From Streptococcus downei MFe28 (lineage in GTDB: Bacteria > Bacillota > Bacilli > Lactobacillales > Streptococcaceae), in contig NZ_UHFA01000002.1 of NCBI RefSeq assembly GCF_900459175.1, positions 1,984,001-2,048,000 on the forward strand: DNA of 64,000 nt. The letters run 5' to 3'. A program made the position numbers and the translations under genes. The notes under the pieces were generated by a model. It did no database searches and was not told the origin of the DNA. It saw nothing but the letters and a program-made list of their open reading frames with translations. Below are positions 49,290 to 58,633 of the stretch, piece by piece (within the stretch, counting starts at the first letter, position 1; the number at the start of each line of letters is the position of its first letter).

Positions 49290-50643
49290 CGACGGACTCA
49301 TCTTCCTCCCATTCATCATCAAAATCATCAGGCTCCTTGTCATAAGGGAGGACAATGGTAAAGGTTGAACCCTTACCGTACTCGCTCTTGGCCCAGATAA
49401 AGCCCTGATGTTGCTTAATAATTTCCTTAGCAATGGCCAAGCCCAGACCAGTTCCACCTTGGGCCCGACTGCGGGCCTTATCAACACGGTAGAAGCGGTC
49501 AAAAATCAGAGGCAGGTCCTTCTTAGGAATCCCCAGTCCTTGGTCAGAAATGGAAATAATCAACTGAGTCTCTGTGGTTGTCATTGAAACGGTAATTTGA
49601 CCACCGTCTGGTGAATATTTAATGGCATTGTTGAGAATGTTATCCAGCACCTGGGTCATCTTGTCGGTATCAATTTCAACCCAGATGGGATTCAAGGGAT
49701 AGTTGCGAACAATTTCATAGTCCTTGTCGGAATCCTGCTGACTCTTAATCTGGTCAAAACGATTCAGGATAACCGTAATAAAGGCCGTAAAATTGGTCAT
49801 TTCGACCTCAATATGGCTGGTATCATTGTCAATCCGCGATAATTGCAGGAGGTCAGAAATCATCCGCATCATGCGATTGGTCTCATCTAGGGACACCTGA
49901 ATAAAGCTCGGTGCCACCTCTTCATTGAGGGCACCTTCATTGAGGGCCTCTAGGTAGGACTTGACCGAGGTCAGCGGCGTGCGCAACTCATGACTGACGG
50001 TCGAGACGAAGAGACGGCGTTCTCGCTCTTCCTTTTCCTGTTCGGTCGTATCGTGAAGAACGGCAACCAGACCAGAAATAAAACCACTCTCCCGACGGTT
50101 GAGGGCAAAATTGACCCGCAAGGTGATAAATTCATCGTATTCATTGCGACGATAGAGGGTCACCTCGGGGGTCTGGGTAATCAAGTCACGATAATTATAG
50201 TCATCTGAGTCAATCAAATCCATGATATTCATCTCAAGTGCTTCTTCTCGAGTGAGATTAAGCTGCTTGCGAGCCGTATCATTAATCATGGTAATCTTGC
50301 CAACCCGATTAGTAGCCAAGACCCCATCGCTCATATAGGAGAGGACAGAAGCCAGCCGGTTGCGCTCCTGAGAAAGATTCTCGTGGGTCAGGTGGAGAAC
50401 ATCAGACAAGTCATTGACGTTAGTCCCCAATTCAATCAATTCAGAATCTCCCTTTAAATGAAGATCCTCTGTATAATCACCAGCAATCAAGCTGGTCACC
50501 TTCTGACTGATAGCTCGGACGGTTTTGGCATTGCGGTATTCCCGTACCGCCTGATAAATAAAGTAAAGAGCTACCAGAGCCAGGAGGATAAGTAGGGCTA
50601 ATTCAAAAGTATTGAGATTTTCAACAACAGGATTATTATTCAT
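49282..50643 (-). CDS. vicK: Sensor histidine kinase VicK (WalK)
   Basis: 453 residues: one membrane segment (about 13-31), HAMP linker (35-90), PAS domain (about 95-200), HisKA with [10 protein letters not shown] (H218) and HATPase ([38 protein letters not shown]). The lack of an extracellular domain and of a second membrane segment is the streptococcal form of WalK. It phosphorylates VicR and controls wall hydrolases. Overlaps vicR by 8 bp and vicX by 8 bp. Full length. Confidence 0.95.
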   Translation of the reverse strand: MNNNPVVENLNTFELALLILLALVALYFIYQAVREYRNAKTVRAISQKVTSLIAGDYTEDLHLKGDSELIELGTNVNDLSDVLHLTHENLSQERNRLASVLSYMSDGVLATNRVGKITMINDTARKQLNLTREEALEMNIMDLIDSDDYNYRDLITQTPEVTLYRRNEYDEFITLRVNFALNRRESGFISGLVAVLHDTTEQEKEERERRLFVSTVSHELRTPLTSVKSYLEALNEGALNEEVAPSFIQVSLDETNRMMRMISDLLQLSRIDNDTSHIEVEMTNFTAFITVILNRFDQIKSQQDSDKDYEIVRNYPLNPIWVEIDTDKMTQVLDNILNNAIKYSPDGGQITVSMTTTETQLIISISDQGLGIPKKDLPLIFDRFYRVDKARSRAQGGTGLGLAIAKEIIKQHQGFIWAKSEYGKGSTFTIVLPYDKEPDDFDDEWEEDESVDD

Positions 50644-51343
50644 AAGACTTCATATAATAACCAACGCCACGACGGGTTAAAATATATTCTGGACGGCTTG
50701 GAGTATCCTCAATTTTTTCACGCAGGCGACGGATGGTTACGTCTACCGTTCTGACATCACCAAAGTAATCGTAACCCCAAACAGTCTCTAAGAGGTGCTC
50801 ACGAGTCATGACTTGGCCAATATGGGTCGCCAGATGATGGAGGAGTTCAAATTCACGATGGGTCAATTCTAATTCTTCCCCCCGCTTCTTAGCAACGAAG
50901 GCATCTGGAATAATTTGCAGGTCACCGATGGTCAGCTCACTATCGGAAGTATCATTTTCTTCAGCGACTGCGGTTTCGATATTTTCAGTTCGACGCAGAT
51001 GGGCCTTAATCCGTGCCAAAAGTTCACGGTTAGAAAATGGTTTAGTGACATAGTCATCTGCCCCGATTTCTAGACCGATAACCTTATCGAATTCACTATC
51101 CTTAGCAGACAGCATAATGATTGGGACATGGCTACTCTTGCGAATTTCCTTAGCGACTTCTAGACCTTCTAGTTCTGGTAACATCCAGTCCAAAATAATT
51201 AAATCAGGATTTTCATCTTCAAACTGTTTGAGGGCTTCCTTGCCATCAAAAGCAGTTACTACTTCATATCCTTCTTTAATCAAATTAAATTTGATTATAT
51301 CTGAAATCGGCTTTTCATCGTCGACAACAAGAACCTTTTTCAT
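50636..51343 (-). CDS. vicR: Response regulator VicR (WalR)
   Basis: 235 residues from ATG at 51343 ([19 protein letters not shown]); GAGGT lies upstream, and the tract before it has no coding look. Receiver with phospho-acceptor D52 ([10 protein letters not shown]), then an OmpR/PhoB winged helix ([40 protein letters not shown]). Essential regulator of cell-wall metabolism in most streptococci. First gene of vicRKX. An extended -10 (TGTTATAAT) lies at 51387-51395. Confidence 0.95.
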   Translation of the reverse strand: MKKVLVVDDEKPISDIIKFNLIKEGYEVVTAFDGKEALKQFEDENPDLIILDWMLPELEGLEVAKEIRKSSHVPIIMLSAKDSEFDKVIGLEIGADDYVTKPFSNRELLARIKAHLRRTENIETAVAEENDTSDSELTIGDLQIIPDAFVAKKRGEELELTHREFELLHHLATHIGQVMTREHLLETVWGYDYFGDVRTVDVTIRRLREKIEDTPSRPEYILTRRGVGYYMKSYE

Positions 51344-51386
51344 CATTCTTACCTCATTTTTCCTATCTATTGGTATTTTACCCTTT

Positions 51387-51395
51387 ATTATAACA
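51387..51395 (-). promoter_or_regulatory. Extended -10 element of vicRKX
   Basis: Minus strand TGTTATAAT (TATAAT at 51392-51387), 43 bases before the vicR start. A weak -35 region is compensated by the TG extension. Confidence 0.6.
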
Positions 51396-51467
51396 AAAGT
51401 CAGCAAATAATAGAAATACTGAGGGTTTACAAGACTATTTCAATTTTGTATAAATTTTCTGAAAATA

Positions 51468-51496
51468 TTGACAGAAGTTTTCGCTTGTGGTAAAAT
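51468..51496 (+). promoter_or_regulatory. Promoter of amino-acid ABC transporter operon
   Basis: TTGACA (51468-51473), 17-bp spacer, TAAAAT (51491-51496), 68 bases before the first gene. Confidence 0.75.
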
Positions 51497-51563
51497 TTAT
51501 ATCACGTTAGATTTTCTGACATCAAAAAATATTATACTCATATCTCTAACAAGGGAGGACTCT

Positions 51564-52328
51564 ATGGCACTTATTGAATACAAAAATGTTGAAAAATACT
51601 ATGGTGACTATCACGCCCTTCGTCATATCAATCTTGAAATTGAAAAAGGTCAAGTGGTTGTTCTCTTAGGCCCTTCTGGCTCTGGGAAATCAACCCTTAT
51701 TCGCACCATGAATGCTTTAGAAAGCATCGAGACTGGCAGCCTCAAGGTCAATGGCCACGAGGTTTCCAATGCTTCCAATAAGGAACTGGTTCAGTTGCGC
51801 AAGGAAGTCGGTATGGTCTTCCAGCACTTCAACCTCTATCCTCACAAAACGGTTCTGGAAAATGTTACCCTGGCTCCGGTACGGGTTTTGGGCATGGACC
51901 CCAAGGAAGCACAAAAGATTGCGGAAAAATATTTGACCTATGTCAATATGTGGGACCGTAAGGATTCCTATCCAGGCATGCTATCAGGTGGGCAAAAGCA
52001 AAGGGTCGCTATCGCACGTGGCCTAGCTATGAATCCTGAGCTTCTACTTTTTGACGAACCAACTTCTGCCTTGGACCCTGAAACCATCGGGGATGTCCTA
52101 GCAGTTATGCAAAACCTAGCCAAGGAAGGCATGAATATGGTGGTTGTTACCCACGAAATGGGCTTTGCCCGCAGTGTTGCTGACCGCATCATTTTCATGG
52201 CTGATGGTGAAATTTTAGAAGACACGACTGATATTGATGGTTTCTTTGACAATCCAAAAGAACCGCGTGCCAAGCAATTCCTTTCTAAAATTATCAACCA
52301 TACCAGCGAAAGAGTTTCGATTGAATAG
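51564..52328 (+). CDS. Amino acid ABC transporter ATPase (GlnQ-like)
   Basis: 254 residues from ATG at 51564 (GGGAGG upstream; the longer frame is leader). Walker A GPSGSGKS (36-43), Q-loop FQHFNLYPH, signature [15 protein letters not shown], Walker [16 protein letters not shown]-loop VTHEMGFAR. The ARG/HIS/GLN-type ATPase of a polar amino acid importer. Operon: ATPase, binding protein, two permeases. Confidence 0.92.
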   Translation: MALIEYKNVEKYYGDYHALRHINLEIEKGQVVVLLGPSGSGKSTLIRTMNALESIETGSLKVNGHEVSNASNKELVQLRKEVGMVFQHFNLYPHKTVLENVTLAPVRVLGMDPKEAQKIAEKYLTYVNMWDRKDSYPGMLSGGQKQRVAIARGLAMNPELLLFDEPTSALDPETIGDVLAVMQNLAKEGMNMVVVTHEMGFARSVADRIIFMADGEILEDTTDIDGFFDNPKEPRAKQFLSKIINHTSERVSIE

Positions 52329-52341
52329 AGGTGATGATACT

Positions 52342-53163
52342 ATGAAGAAATTTTCCCTCATACTAGCAACCCTGCTGCTTGCTCTAGGAAGTTTCATACT
52401 GTTTAGGGGGCTCCCAGCGCAAGCGGCTGGTCAGGCCAAATTGCCGGCACAAGTTCAAAAGATCAAGGATGCTGGTGTACTCAAGGTTGGAGTTAAGCAA
52501 GATGTCCCCAACTTTGGTTACTATGATTCAAAAAATGACAAATACACTGGCATGGAGATTGATCTTGCTAAGAAAATCGCTGATACCTTAGGGGTCAAAG
52601 TTCAATATACAGCTGTAACGGCCCAGACTCGAGAAGCGCTCTTAGATAATGGGCAAACTGATATCATGATTGCTACCTATACTATCAATGATCAGCGTAA
52701 GGCTAACTTCAGTATTTCCAACCCTTACTATTATGACGAGATTGGCTTTTTAGTCAACAAAGATTCCGGTATCAATAATCCCAAAGATCTAGATGGAAAG
52801 ACCATCGGGGTTGCGCAGGGGTCTAAAACCAAGGCTTCCTTGGAAACCTTTGCCTCTGATAATGGGATTAAATTCAAATATGTTCAACTAGGAAGTTATC
52901 CTGAATTGGTAACAGCCTTGCGGGCCTATCGGGTTGATGCCTTCTCCGTAGATAAATCCATTCTGACTGGTTATGTCAGTAAGAATAACAAGATTCTTGA
53001 TCAAGGTTTTGACACCATGGAATATGGAATTGCCAGCAAAAAGTCTAACAGCCAGGTGACTGAATATGTTAATAGTCTCTTAGCTAAATGGCAAAAAGAT
53101 GGTAGTTTGCAAAAGCTTTATAAAAAATACAAACTCACACCAGCCAAACCTGCTAATAACTAG
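52342..53163 (+). CDS. Amino acid ABC transporter substrate-binding protein
   Basis: 273 residues, family 3 solute-binding protein: GVLKVGVKQDVPNFGYYDSK, then MEIDLAKKIADTLG, IMIATYTINDQRKANFSISNPYY, DLDGKTIGVAQGSKTK. It probably binds glutamate, aspartate or glutamine (PEB1-like). The signal sequence ends in LPAQAAGQ, a signal-peptidase-I-type site. There is no cysteine in the whole protein, so unlike most Gram-positive binding proteins it is not a lipoprotein. ATG at 52342 follows GAGGTGATG. Confidence 0.9.
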   Translation: MKKFSLILATLLLALGSFILFRGLPAQAAGQAKLPAQVQKIKDAGVLKVGVKQDVPNFGYYDSKNDKYTGMEIDLAKKIADTLGVKVQYTAVTAQTREALLDNGQTDIMIATYTINDQRKANFSISNPYYYDEIGFLVNKDSGINNPKDLDGKTIGVAQGSKTKASLETFASDNGIKFKYVQLGSYPELVTALRAYRVDAFSVDKSILTGYVSKNNKILDQGFDTMEYGIASKKSNSQVTEYVNSLLAKWQKDGSLQKLYKKYKLTPAKPANN

Positions 53164-53178
53164 AAAGGAGCTAAGTTT

Positions 53179-53886
53179 ATGTTTATTCTAGCAACAGATA
53201 CAACCAATCCTTACGCCCTTTCACGTTGGGCGGATTACTTTGCCAACTTCGGACAGTTCGCCAAGGGATTCTTTTATACCCTGGGCATGGCTGTTTGTGC
53301 CCTGATTGTCGCCCTAGCCTTGGGGCTGATTTTTGGAGCCATGTCTTCCTCTCGCAACAAGCTGGCTAAGGCAATCGCTCGGGTCTATGTTGAGGTTTTC
53401 CAAAACACACCTCTCCTAGTCCACTTTGTCTTTGTCTTCTATGGTCTATCCATTTTGACCAATGGAGCTATCAAGGTACCAGCCTTCTGGACCTCTGTCC
53501 TCTGTGTTGGGGTCTATACTGGTGCTTATATGTCAGAAGTCATTCGTTCTGGTATTGAGTCCATTCCTCGTGGACAAACAGAAGCTGCCCTTTCTCAAGG
53601 CTTCACCTACCGCGAGACCATGTCCATCATCATCCTGCCCCAGGCTGTGAGAATTATCATTCCACCGATGATCAACCAGGTGGTTAACCTGATTAAGAAT
53701 ACCTCAACGGTTGCCATCATCTCAGGGGCAGATATAATGTTCACCGCCAAGGCCTGGGCTTATGATACCACCAACTATGTTCCTGCCTTTGCTGGCGCGG
53801 CTTTCCTTTACTTTATCATGTGTTTCCCAGTAGCCAGCTGGGGCCGTCGTAAAGAGGAAGCCAACAAGAAGACCTATAGCTTATAG
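53179..53886 (+). CDS. Amino acid ABC transporter permease 1
   Basis: 235 residues, HisMQ-type permease with about five membrane segments; EAA loop SRGFT-like signature in TEAALSQGFTYRETMSIIIL and VFQNTPLLVHFVFVFYG at the conserved start. AAAGGAG upstream of ATG. Pairs with the next permease to form the membrane pore. Confidence 0.9.
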   Translation: MFILATDTTNPYALSRWADYFANFGQFAKGFFYTLGMAVCALIVALALGLIFGAMSSSRNKLAKAIARVYVEVFQNTPLLVHFVFVFYGLSILTNGAIKVPAFWTSVLCVGVYTGAYMSEVIRSGIESIPRGQTEAALSQGFTYRETMSIIILPQAVRIIIPPMINQVVNLIKNTSTVAIISGADIMFTAKAWAYDTTNYVPAFAGAAFLYFIMCFPVASWGRRKEEANKKTYSL

Positions 53887-53900
53887 AAGGGAGGTCAGTA

Positions 53901-54551
53901 ATGTCAGATTTATTAGCACCCTATAATCTAAAATTCCTAGCCCAAGGGCTCTGGACAACTATTTATCTTTCCTTTATCATTATTGTCCTCTCGACTATTT
54001 TTGGAATGATTCTGGCTGTCATGCGTAATGGAAAAAATAAGATTGTCAAACTAATTGCCAGTATCTATATTGAGTTCGTCCGCAATGTCCCTAACCTGCT
54101 TTGGATTTTCATTGTTTTCTTGGTCTTCCAACTGCAGGCTACCATAGCTGGGATTACGGCCTTCACCATCTTTACTTCGGCTGCCCTAGCAGAGATTATT
54201 CGAGGTGGTCTCAATGCCATTGACCAGGGGCAAACCGAAGCCGGTCTCTCCCAAGGTTTTACCCAGTTTCAGGTTTTACGCATCATCGTACTACCCCAGG
54301 CTATCCGCAAGATGTTGCCATCCATCATCTCGCAATTCGTTACGGTCGTAAAGGATACCAGCTTCCTCTACTCCGTCATCGCCTTGCAAGATCTCTTCGG
54401 TAAGAGCCAAATCCTCATGGGCAAATACTTTGAAACCAGCCAAATCTTCACCCTCTACTTTATGGTGGCAGCAGCTTACTTCCTCGTCAACTTCCTCATC
54501 TCCAGCTATTCTCGCCACCTCTCCAAGAAGTGGGAACAATCAGCAGAGTAA
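53901..54551 (+). CDS. Amino acid ABC transporter permease 2
   Basis: 216 residues, HisMQ-type permease: FVRNVPNLLWIFIVFLVFQ and the coupling loop TEAGLSQGFTQFQVLRIIVL. Short form with about five membrane segments. Last gene of the operon, followed by a strong terminator. Confidence 0.9.
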   Translation: MSDLLAPYNLKFLAQGLWTTIYLSFIIIVLSTIFGMILAVMRNGKNKIVKLIASIYIEFVRNVPNLLWIFIVFLVFQLQATIAGITAFTIFTSAALAEIIRGGLNAIDQGQTEAGLSQGFTQFQVLRIIVLPQAIRKMLPSIISQFVTVVKDTSFLYSVIALQDLFGKSQILMGKYFETSQIFTLYFMVAAAYFLVNFLISSYSRHLSKKWEQSAE

Positions 54552-54593
54552 TCTGGCAAGCAAGTCCATTTGAAGCAAGAAGTAAGACTTAAG

Positions 54594-54625
54594 AAAAACC
54601 GATTAGCAAGCGCTAGTCGGTTTTT
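54594..54625 (+). terminator. Terminator of amino-acid transporter operon
   Basis: AAAAACCGATTAGC / GCTAGTCGGTTTTT with a 4-nt loop and T-tail, 42 bases past the stop. Confidence 0.88.
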
Positions 54626-54689
54626 GTGTGGGGTGAAAAATCAAAGAATTTTTAAGCCAATTGGTATGAAATGACCAGATTTTGGACTA

Positions 54690-54792
54690 ATACTCTTCAA
54701 AAATCAAGACTATCCATCGTTAACTCACTTTGCCGTACCCAAGTACTGCCTGCAGTTCGTTGCCTTGGCTATTTTTGATTTTTATTGAGTAT
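54690..54792 (+). repeat. MITE-like palindromic repeat, short copy
   Basis: 103 bp with terminal inverted repeats, nearly identical to the outer parts of the 15239 copy and to the complement of the 48378 copy. It overlaps the 3' end of the UPF0158-like gene and supplies its last codons. Confidence 0.85.
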
Positions 54793-55092
54793 AAAGCGAT
54801 ACCAATCTTCTTCTAGTCCAAATTGGTAGAGCAACTTTTTAAAATGCCTAAAGGCACCATGACCGATTATAGCCTTAGACAAAGCTATTTCTTGGTCAGC
54901 TGAAGACCTATTTGCAATAAAGTCTTTCATCAACAGATAGTCATTTCTATCAAAGAAGGAGGGCAAGGCAACATAATTCCCCCTTTCATTGAACTCAATA
55001 TCATCAATCCAATCTAAGTCCCTTGTACCATTGACCGTGTCATCAAAGGCGTCCAAAAGGTCGTCCTTTTCTTTGTCGTAATAAGAGGACAA
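54769..55092 (-). pseudogene. UPF0158 family protein, truncated by repeat
   Basis: 107 residues; YVALPSFFDRNDYLLMKDFI and ALSKAIIGHGAFRHFKKLLY are typical of UPF0158 proteins of unknown function, which normally continue past FxWYxFR with a longer C-terminal part and start with a longer acidic N-terminus. Here the last residues (RFILNKNQK) are encoded by the MITE-like repeat, and the family's N-terminal 30-40 residues seem absent. Likely a decaying gene; a shortened working protein is possible. Confidence 0.55.
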
Positions 55093-55162
55093 TCAGTACC
55101 ACTCAACTGTGTTTATTGGCCTCCCTTATTTTCGAAAAAAGAGCACGCTAAGACCTGCATCT

Positions 55163-56212
55163 TTACATTTCTTCATAATCCAAAATATAGTGATTTAAAC
55201 GCGGAAGTGTCAGGGAGAGGTAGCCGTAATGACTAACATCTATCAGACCTTTTCGTTTAAGGCGCTCTCGGTAAACCGACATCATACTAGAGCTAAAACC
55301 TAGTTGCTCCCTTAACACCTTGACTTTAGTTGGCTTTTCACCAGATAGGGCAGACAGAACCTTGCGATCTTGGGGAGAAATTTCCGTCCATAATTTTTGG
55401 TAAACATAGCTCTGGAGATAGTCATCAAAGGCAGGTAAGAGGGCGGTTTCATCCTCCAAGAAGTCTCGATTCTTCCAACACAAGTAACCCAGGGTCTGGA
55501 AGGCGAAGGAATAGCCATTGGTCAGTTCAGCCATTCTTTTAGCCTTACTAGCAGGAATTTTAAAAATCTCCTTATAGCGATTCTTGATGGATACCATATC
55601 CAGAGGTTCGAGATTAATTCTTGGGGCACGGTAAAGAAAGGTCAGGGTAGAGTCATTCTGGAGTTCATGAATATTTTCATAAAGACCGGTCATTAAGAGA
55701 AAAATTGGCAGGTCTTCTCTGATTAGGAGCTGAAAGCTACTTGTGAAAATCTTAATATTTTCTGACTTGGTCACCTCATCTATGGTCACTAGGACCTTTT
55801 TCCCAATTTCCTTAACCTGATTTAGCATCTTCTCCAAGGCCACTTCGATATCACTAACCGGTGCCACCTTCTCAAAGGAAGCCCCTAATCCAAACAAGGA
55901 TAAATTAAACTTGGCTTTGATAAACAAGGGCTGCAAATCTGGCTGATCGTAAAGCTTGACAACTAAAGTCTCCAAAAGAGGACGATTGGGATTGAGATTG
56001 ATAATTATCCACTCCCCCTCTTCTTTCAAAGAGTTGGCAATTGCTGTCATGGTCACTGTTTTTCCTGAACCACGCACCCCGGTAATCAAATAAGACTGCG
56101 AAGCAGACAAGTCCGAATTAAAATCCTCAATGACATTTTGTATCTCCGAGGTACGGGAAATGAAGGTATGCGGAGTCTTCCCGAAGCCCAAAGTAAAAGG
56201 GTTACTCTCCAT
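55163..56212 (-). CDS. AAA+ ATPase with winged-helix domain
   Basis: 349 residues. P-loop GVRGSGKT (45-52), Walker B VLVTIDEVTKS near 145, sensor-like LMTGLYENIHEL, then a C-terminal winged helix (KVLSALSGEKPTKVKVLREQLGFSSSMMSVYRERLKRKGLIDV). The archaeal-type Orc/Cdc6-like layout is common to bacterial MoxR/ExeA-like stand-alone ATPases found in streptococci; function unknown. Divergently oriented from yefM across a region of AT-rich palindromes, so it may be self-regulated. Confidence 0.75.
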   Translation of the reverse strand: MESNPFTLGFGKTPHTFISRTSEIQNVIEDFNSDLSASQSYLITGVRGSGKTVTMTAIANSLKEEGEWIIINLNPNRPLLETLVVKLYDQPDLQPLFIKAKFNLSLFGLGASFEKVAPVSDIEVALEKMLNQVKEIGKKVLVTIDEVTKSENIKIFTSSFQLLIREDLPIFLLMTGLYENIHELQNDSTLTFLYRAPRINLEPLDMVSIKNRYKEIFKIPASKAKRMAELTNGYSFAFQTLGYLCWKNRDFLEDETALLPAFDDYLQSYVYQKLWTEISPQDRKVLSALSGEKPTKVKVLREQLGFSSSMMSVYRERLKRKGLIDVSHYGYLSLTLPRLNHYILDYEEM

Positions 56213-56241
56213 AATTTTCTCTCCTTTTATAACTTTAACAT

Positions 56242-56296
56242 TCTTATATAAGTTTATATAACTTTTGTTTTATTATATAACTTTATATAAGTTTTG
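56242..56296. promoter_or_regulatory. Paired AT-rich palindromes upstream of the ATPase gene
   Basis: CTTATATAAGTTTATATAACTT and, 10 bases later, TTATATAACTTTATATAAG: overlapping copies of the TTATATAA core in mirrored order. They lie between the divergent ATPase and yefM genes. May be operator sites for the ATPase gene's own winged-helix protein; low complexity leaves this uncertain. Confidence 0.45.
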
Positions 56297-56357
56297 GCAA
56301 GGAGTAGTAAATGAACGAACTCACGGTAAGCTAAACAATCAAAAACAAAAAAAAGCA

Positions 56358-56389
56358 TTGACGTACGTCAAAAGATACGTTACTATAAT
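56358..56389 (+). promoter_or_regulatory. yefM-yoeB promoter with palindromic operator
   Basis: Perfect 14-bp palindrome TTGACGTACGTCAA (56358-56371), whose first six bases may serve as a -35 box, and TATAAT at 56384-56389. The antitoxin (or complex) probably binds here. Confidence 0.6.
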
Positions 56390-56411
56390 GGTAAAGATTG
56401 GAGGAAACGAG

Positions 56412-56651
56412 ATGAATCTTACAAGTTTCAGAAAAGACATCTACAATGTTGCAAAATCGGTTATCGAAAATCACGAGGAATTGGAAATTTCTGTTGGTAA
56501 CGAGGGGGATGGTGTGGTTCTTATGTCCTTGGCAGATTACCGTGCGTTAAAGGAACTACAATATCTTGAAAATACGGGTGTTCTATCTACAGTTCTCGAC
56601 CGTATGGAAAATGAAACCGAAGATGATTTTTCACTCGAGGATGCCCTATGA
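56412..56651 (+). CDS. yefM: YefM family antitoxin
   Basis: 79 residues from ATG at 56412, chosen by GGAGG 8 bases upstream (the longer frame starts in the operator region). The Phd/YefM DNA-binding N-terminus (MNLTSFRKDIYNVAKSVIEN, VVLMSLADYRALKELQYL) is followed by an acidic toxin-neutralising tail (NETEDDFSLEDAL). Represses its own promoter and holds YoeB inactive. Overlaps yoeB by 4 bp. Confidence 0.9.
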   Translation: MNLTSFRKDIYNVAKSVIENHEELEISVGNEGDGVVLMSLADYRALKELQYLENTGVLSTVLDRMENETEDDFSLEDAL

Positions 56652-56935
56652 GTCAATGGATTATAATCCCTCATAAACTTGTCAAACGGGATGATATCCC
56701 AAAATTAGAGCAGGCAAGCTTGAAAGAGGATTTTAATGAAATTGTTGCTATTCTCAAAGAAAATCCTTATAGTCGTGTCAGACGTATGGAAAAGTTAAAC
56801 CCTAAAAATAGAGAGATTTATTCCATGCGTATCAATGTTCAGCACAGAGTTGTTTATACCATTGATAAAAAGCAAAAGCTTGTTAAAATCTGGTCAGCAT
56901 GGTCTCACTATGAGCAACGAGTACCAAAGAAATAG
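56648..56935 (+). CDS. yoeB: YoeB/Txe family toxin
   Basis: 95 residues, a RelE-fold ribosome-dependent mRNA interferase. INVQHRVVYTIDKKQKLVKI and WSAWSHYE are the YoeB signature with the catalytic-type Arg, His and Tyr at the C-terminus. The N-terminal part (MSQWIIIPHKLVKRDDIPKL) is somewhat longer than in E. coli YoeB (84 residues). Terminator follows immediately. Confidence 0.88.
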   Translation: MSQWIIIPHKLVKRDDIPKLEQASLKEDFNEIVAILKENPYSRVRRMEKLNPKNREIYSMRINVQHRVVYTIDKKQKLVKIWSAWSHYEQRVPKK

Positions 56936-56939
56936 TACA

Positions 56940-56978
56940 AAAACCGCTACTTACAAGCTAGTTTTAAGTGGCGGTTTT
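56940..56978 (+). terminator. Terminator of yefM-yoeB
   Basis: AAAACCGCTACTTA with TAAGTGGCGGTTTT, near-perfect 14-bp stem and 11-nt loop, 5 bases after the stop. Confidence 0.85.
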
Positions 56979-57034
56979 ACTATTATTATAGATTCGTACC
57001 ATTTTTAGGTTTATTATGAAGTTTATACCTGGAA

Positions 57035-58132
57035 TTACCGCTTCAAAATTCTTTTAAAATAATTAGTGAAGTTTCCCTCGTTAAATTCTAACATTCTATC
57101 TCTAACAAAAATTTGCGTTTCTTCATCAGAGTAATTTAATTCCTTATTAGGTAACAATTTTAATAATATACCTCTAACATATTCATCTAATTTCTTGGAA
57201 ATATCTTCGATTTCTCTTTGACTAAAATTTAATTTATTGCCATGAGTGTGTCTTGATCTTATTTTATACGCTATTGCAATATTATCAGTGATTATTTTCT
57301 TTTCTTTAGAATCGTCTGTAAGAAGATTCGCCGAAATATTTCTCAGTTTTCTTCCTATTCGCCTTGTACCATCAGAAAATGCATATAGGCATTGTAAAAT
57401 TTGTAAATACTTATCAATCTTTGAGGCGAGTAAACCACTATTTCTTGCTTCTTGAAGAAATACGAGTGCTCTCGTGTAACTCGAAAAACCACTTCTATCA
57501 ATTTTGCTGTTCTCCAATGATGCAAAATTAGGACCAATATGAGTCATCTCTATTTCTTTATTACCAATACGCTTATTTATTAGAGGATAAACTAATTCAT
57601 AGTAATCTTTTAATCGCTTTATCTCATCTTTCCTAATTACTGAGGACTTGTGACTACCATTAGCTAGTGTATAGTACATATCTGAACTAGCTGCTGAACT
57701 GTAACTATTATCTAAAATTGTATAGGACAAAGTAGATTGAACACATGAATCTTTAATTAGCCAGATAGCTGTTGACAATGACACTGCCTTTATTTGTAAA
57801 TCATATTGATAACTTGAATAAATCTTATCGGCAAGGTTCTTTACTTCAACATTGTTTACTGCAGTAGCAGCTAACTCTCTATGAATTATGTTATCATCAT
57901 GGGAAAATTTAATAATCTCTGCAAGTATCAGTTTTCTACAGAATTCGTCATAGCGAACAGTTCCAAACTTTTCTTTAAAGTTTTTAGAAAAACTCTTCTT
58001 GTTTTCTAAAAAACGATGTGCTGTTGTCAATTTAACTGAGATATTGCTTTGGTCGCTTAGTATAAAATCAAAATCTAGACAATCTTCCGGTTCAATTTCC
58101 AAAAAGTTAATTTCTGTTACTATTATGTTCAT
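57035..58132 (-). CDS. Uncharacterised protein with HEPN-like C-terminal part
   Basis: 365 residues, very AT-rich codons, no membrane segment. I do not recognise the N-terminal part (about 1-230). Near 290-310, IAIAYKIRSRHTHGNKLNFS resembles the R-x(4-6)-H motif of Apea/HEPN domains, which are often RNases in defence and toxin systems. It stands alone between two toxin-antitoxin pairs, with base composition unlike the neighbouring housekeeping genes, so it was probably acquired. Confidence 0.5.
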   Translation of the reverse strand: MNIIVTEINFLEIEPEDCLDFDFILSDQSNISVKLTTAHRFLENKKSFSKNFKEKFGTVRYDEFCRKLILAEIIKFSHDDNIIHRELAATAVNNVEVKNLADKIYSSYQYDLQIKAVSLSTAIWLIKDSCVQSTLSYTILDNSYSSAASSDMYYTLANGSHKSSVIRKDEIKRLKDYYELVYPLINKRIGNKEIEMTHIGPNFASLENSKIDRSGFSSYTRALVFLQEARNSGLLASKIDKYLQILQCLYAFSDGTRRIGRKLRNISANLLTDDSKEKKIITDNIAIAYKIRSRHTHGNKLNFSQREIEDISKKLDEYVRGILLKLLPNKELNYSDEETQIFVRDRMLEFNEGNFTNYFKRILKR

Positions 58133-58282
58133 AAAAACTCTCCTTTATAATTTTCATATAAGATTAAAAGTTACAGCAAAAGAACACATTCCTTCCCAGT
58201 TGTGTTACTTTCACGTTTCCAACTTCACCATCCCAGCAATACGTCCATTTATATCACTATAAAAATTCAACATCAATGTCTA

Positions 58283-58633
58283 TCATTCCGAACCATCTTG
58301 CATCAGCAATTCTAGATAATCACTGCGGTAATCGAGGATGTGGGAAATAAGCACTAGAGACTGTTCTTCATGAATGGTATAGAAGAGGAGGTATTTCCCC
58401 TCCACAAAACCATAGGTCTGAAAATCGGTATGAAGTCTAATGCCTAATTTCTCATCCACATTGAATCCAGCATGGGGGAAGACTTGCAACCGTCTGGTGG
58501 CAAGTATCATCTTTTGAACCCGTTTGCGCGCTGCCAGGGGAGATTGGAGCTGTAAGGCAATATAATCATGAATGGTATCAATCTGCTTAAGGGCTCTTGA
58601 TGACAAAACAACTTTATAAGTCTTCAATTCCAT
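58283..58633 (-). CDS. RelE/ParE family toxin
   Basis: 116 residues with the RelE/ParE fold: VVLSSRALKQIDTIHDYIAL, then AARKRVQKMILATRRLQVFP and YLLFYTIHEEQSLVLISHILD with a C-terminal YRSDY. It may be a gyrase poison (ParE) or an mRNA interferase; which cannot be told. Its start overlaps the antitoxin gene by 20 bp. Confidence 0.82.
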   Translation of the reverse strand: MELKTYKVVLSSRALKQIDTIHDYIALQLQSPLAARKRVQKMILATRRLQVFPHAGFNVDEKLGIRLHTDFQTYGFVEGKYLLFYTIHEEQSLVLISHILDYRSDYLELLMQDGSE

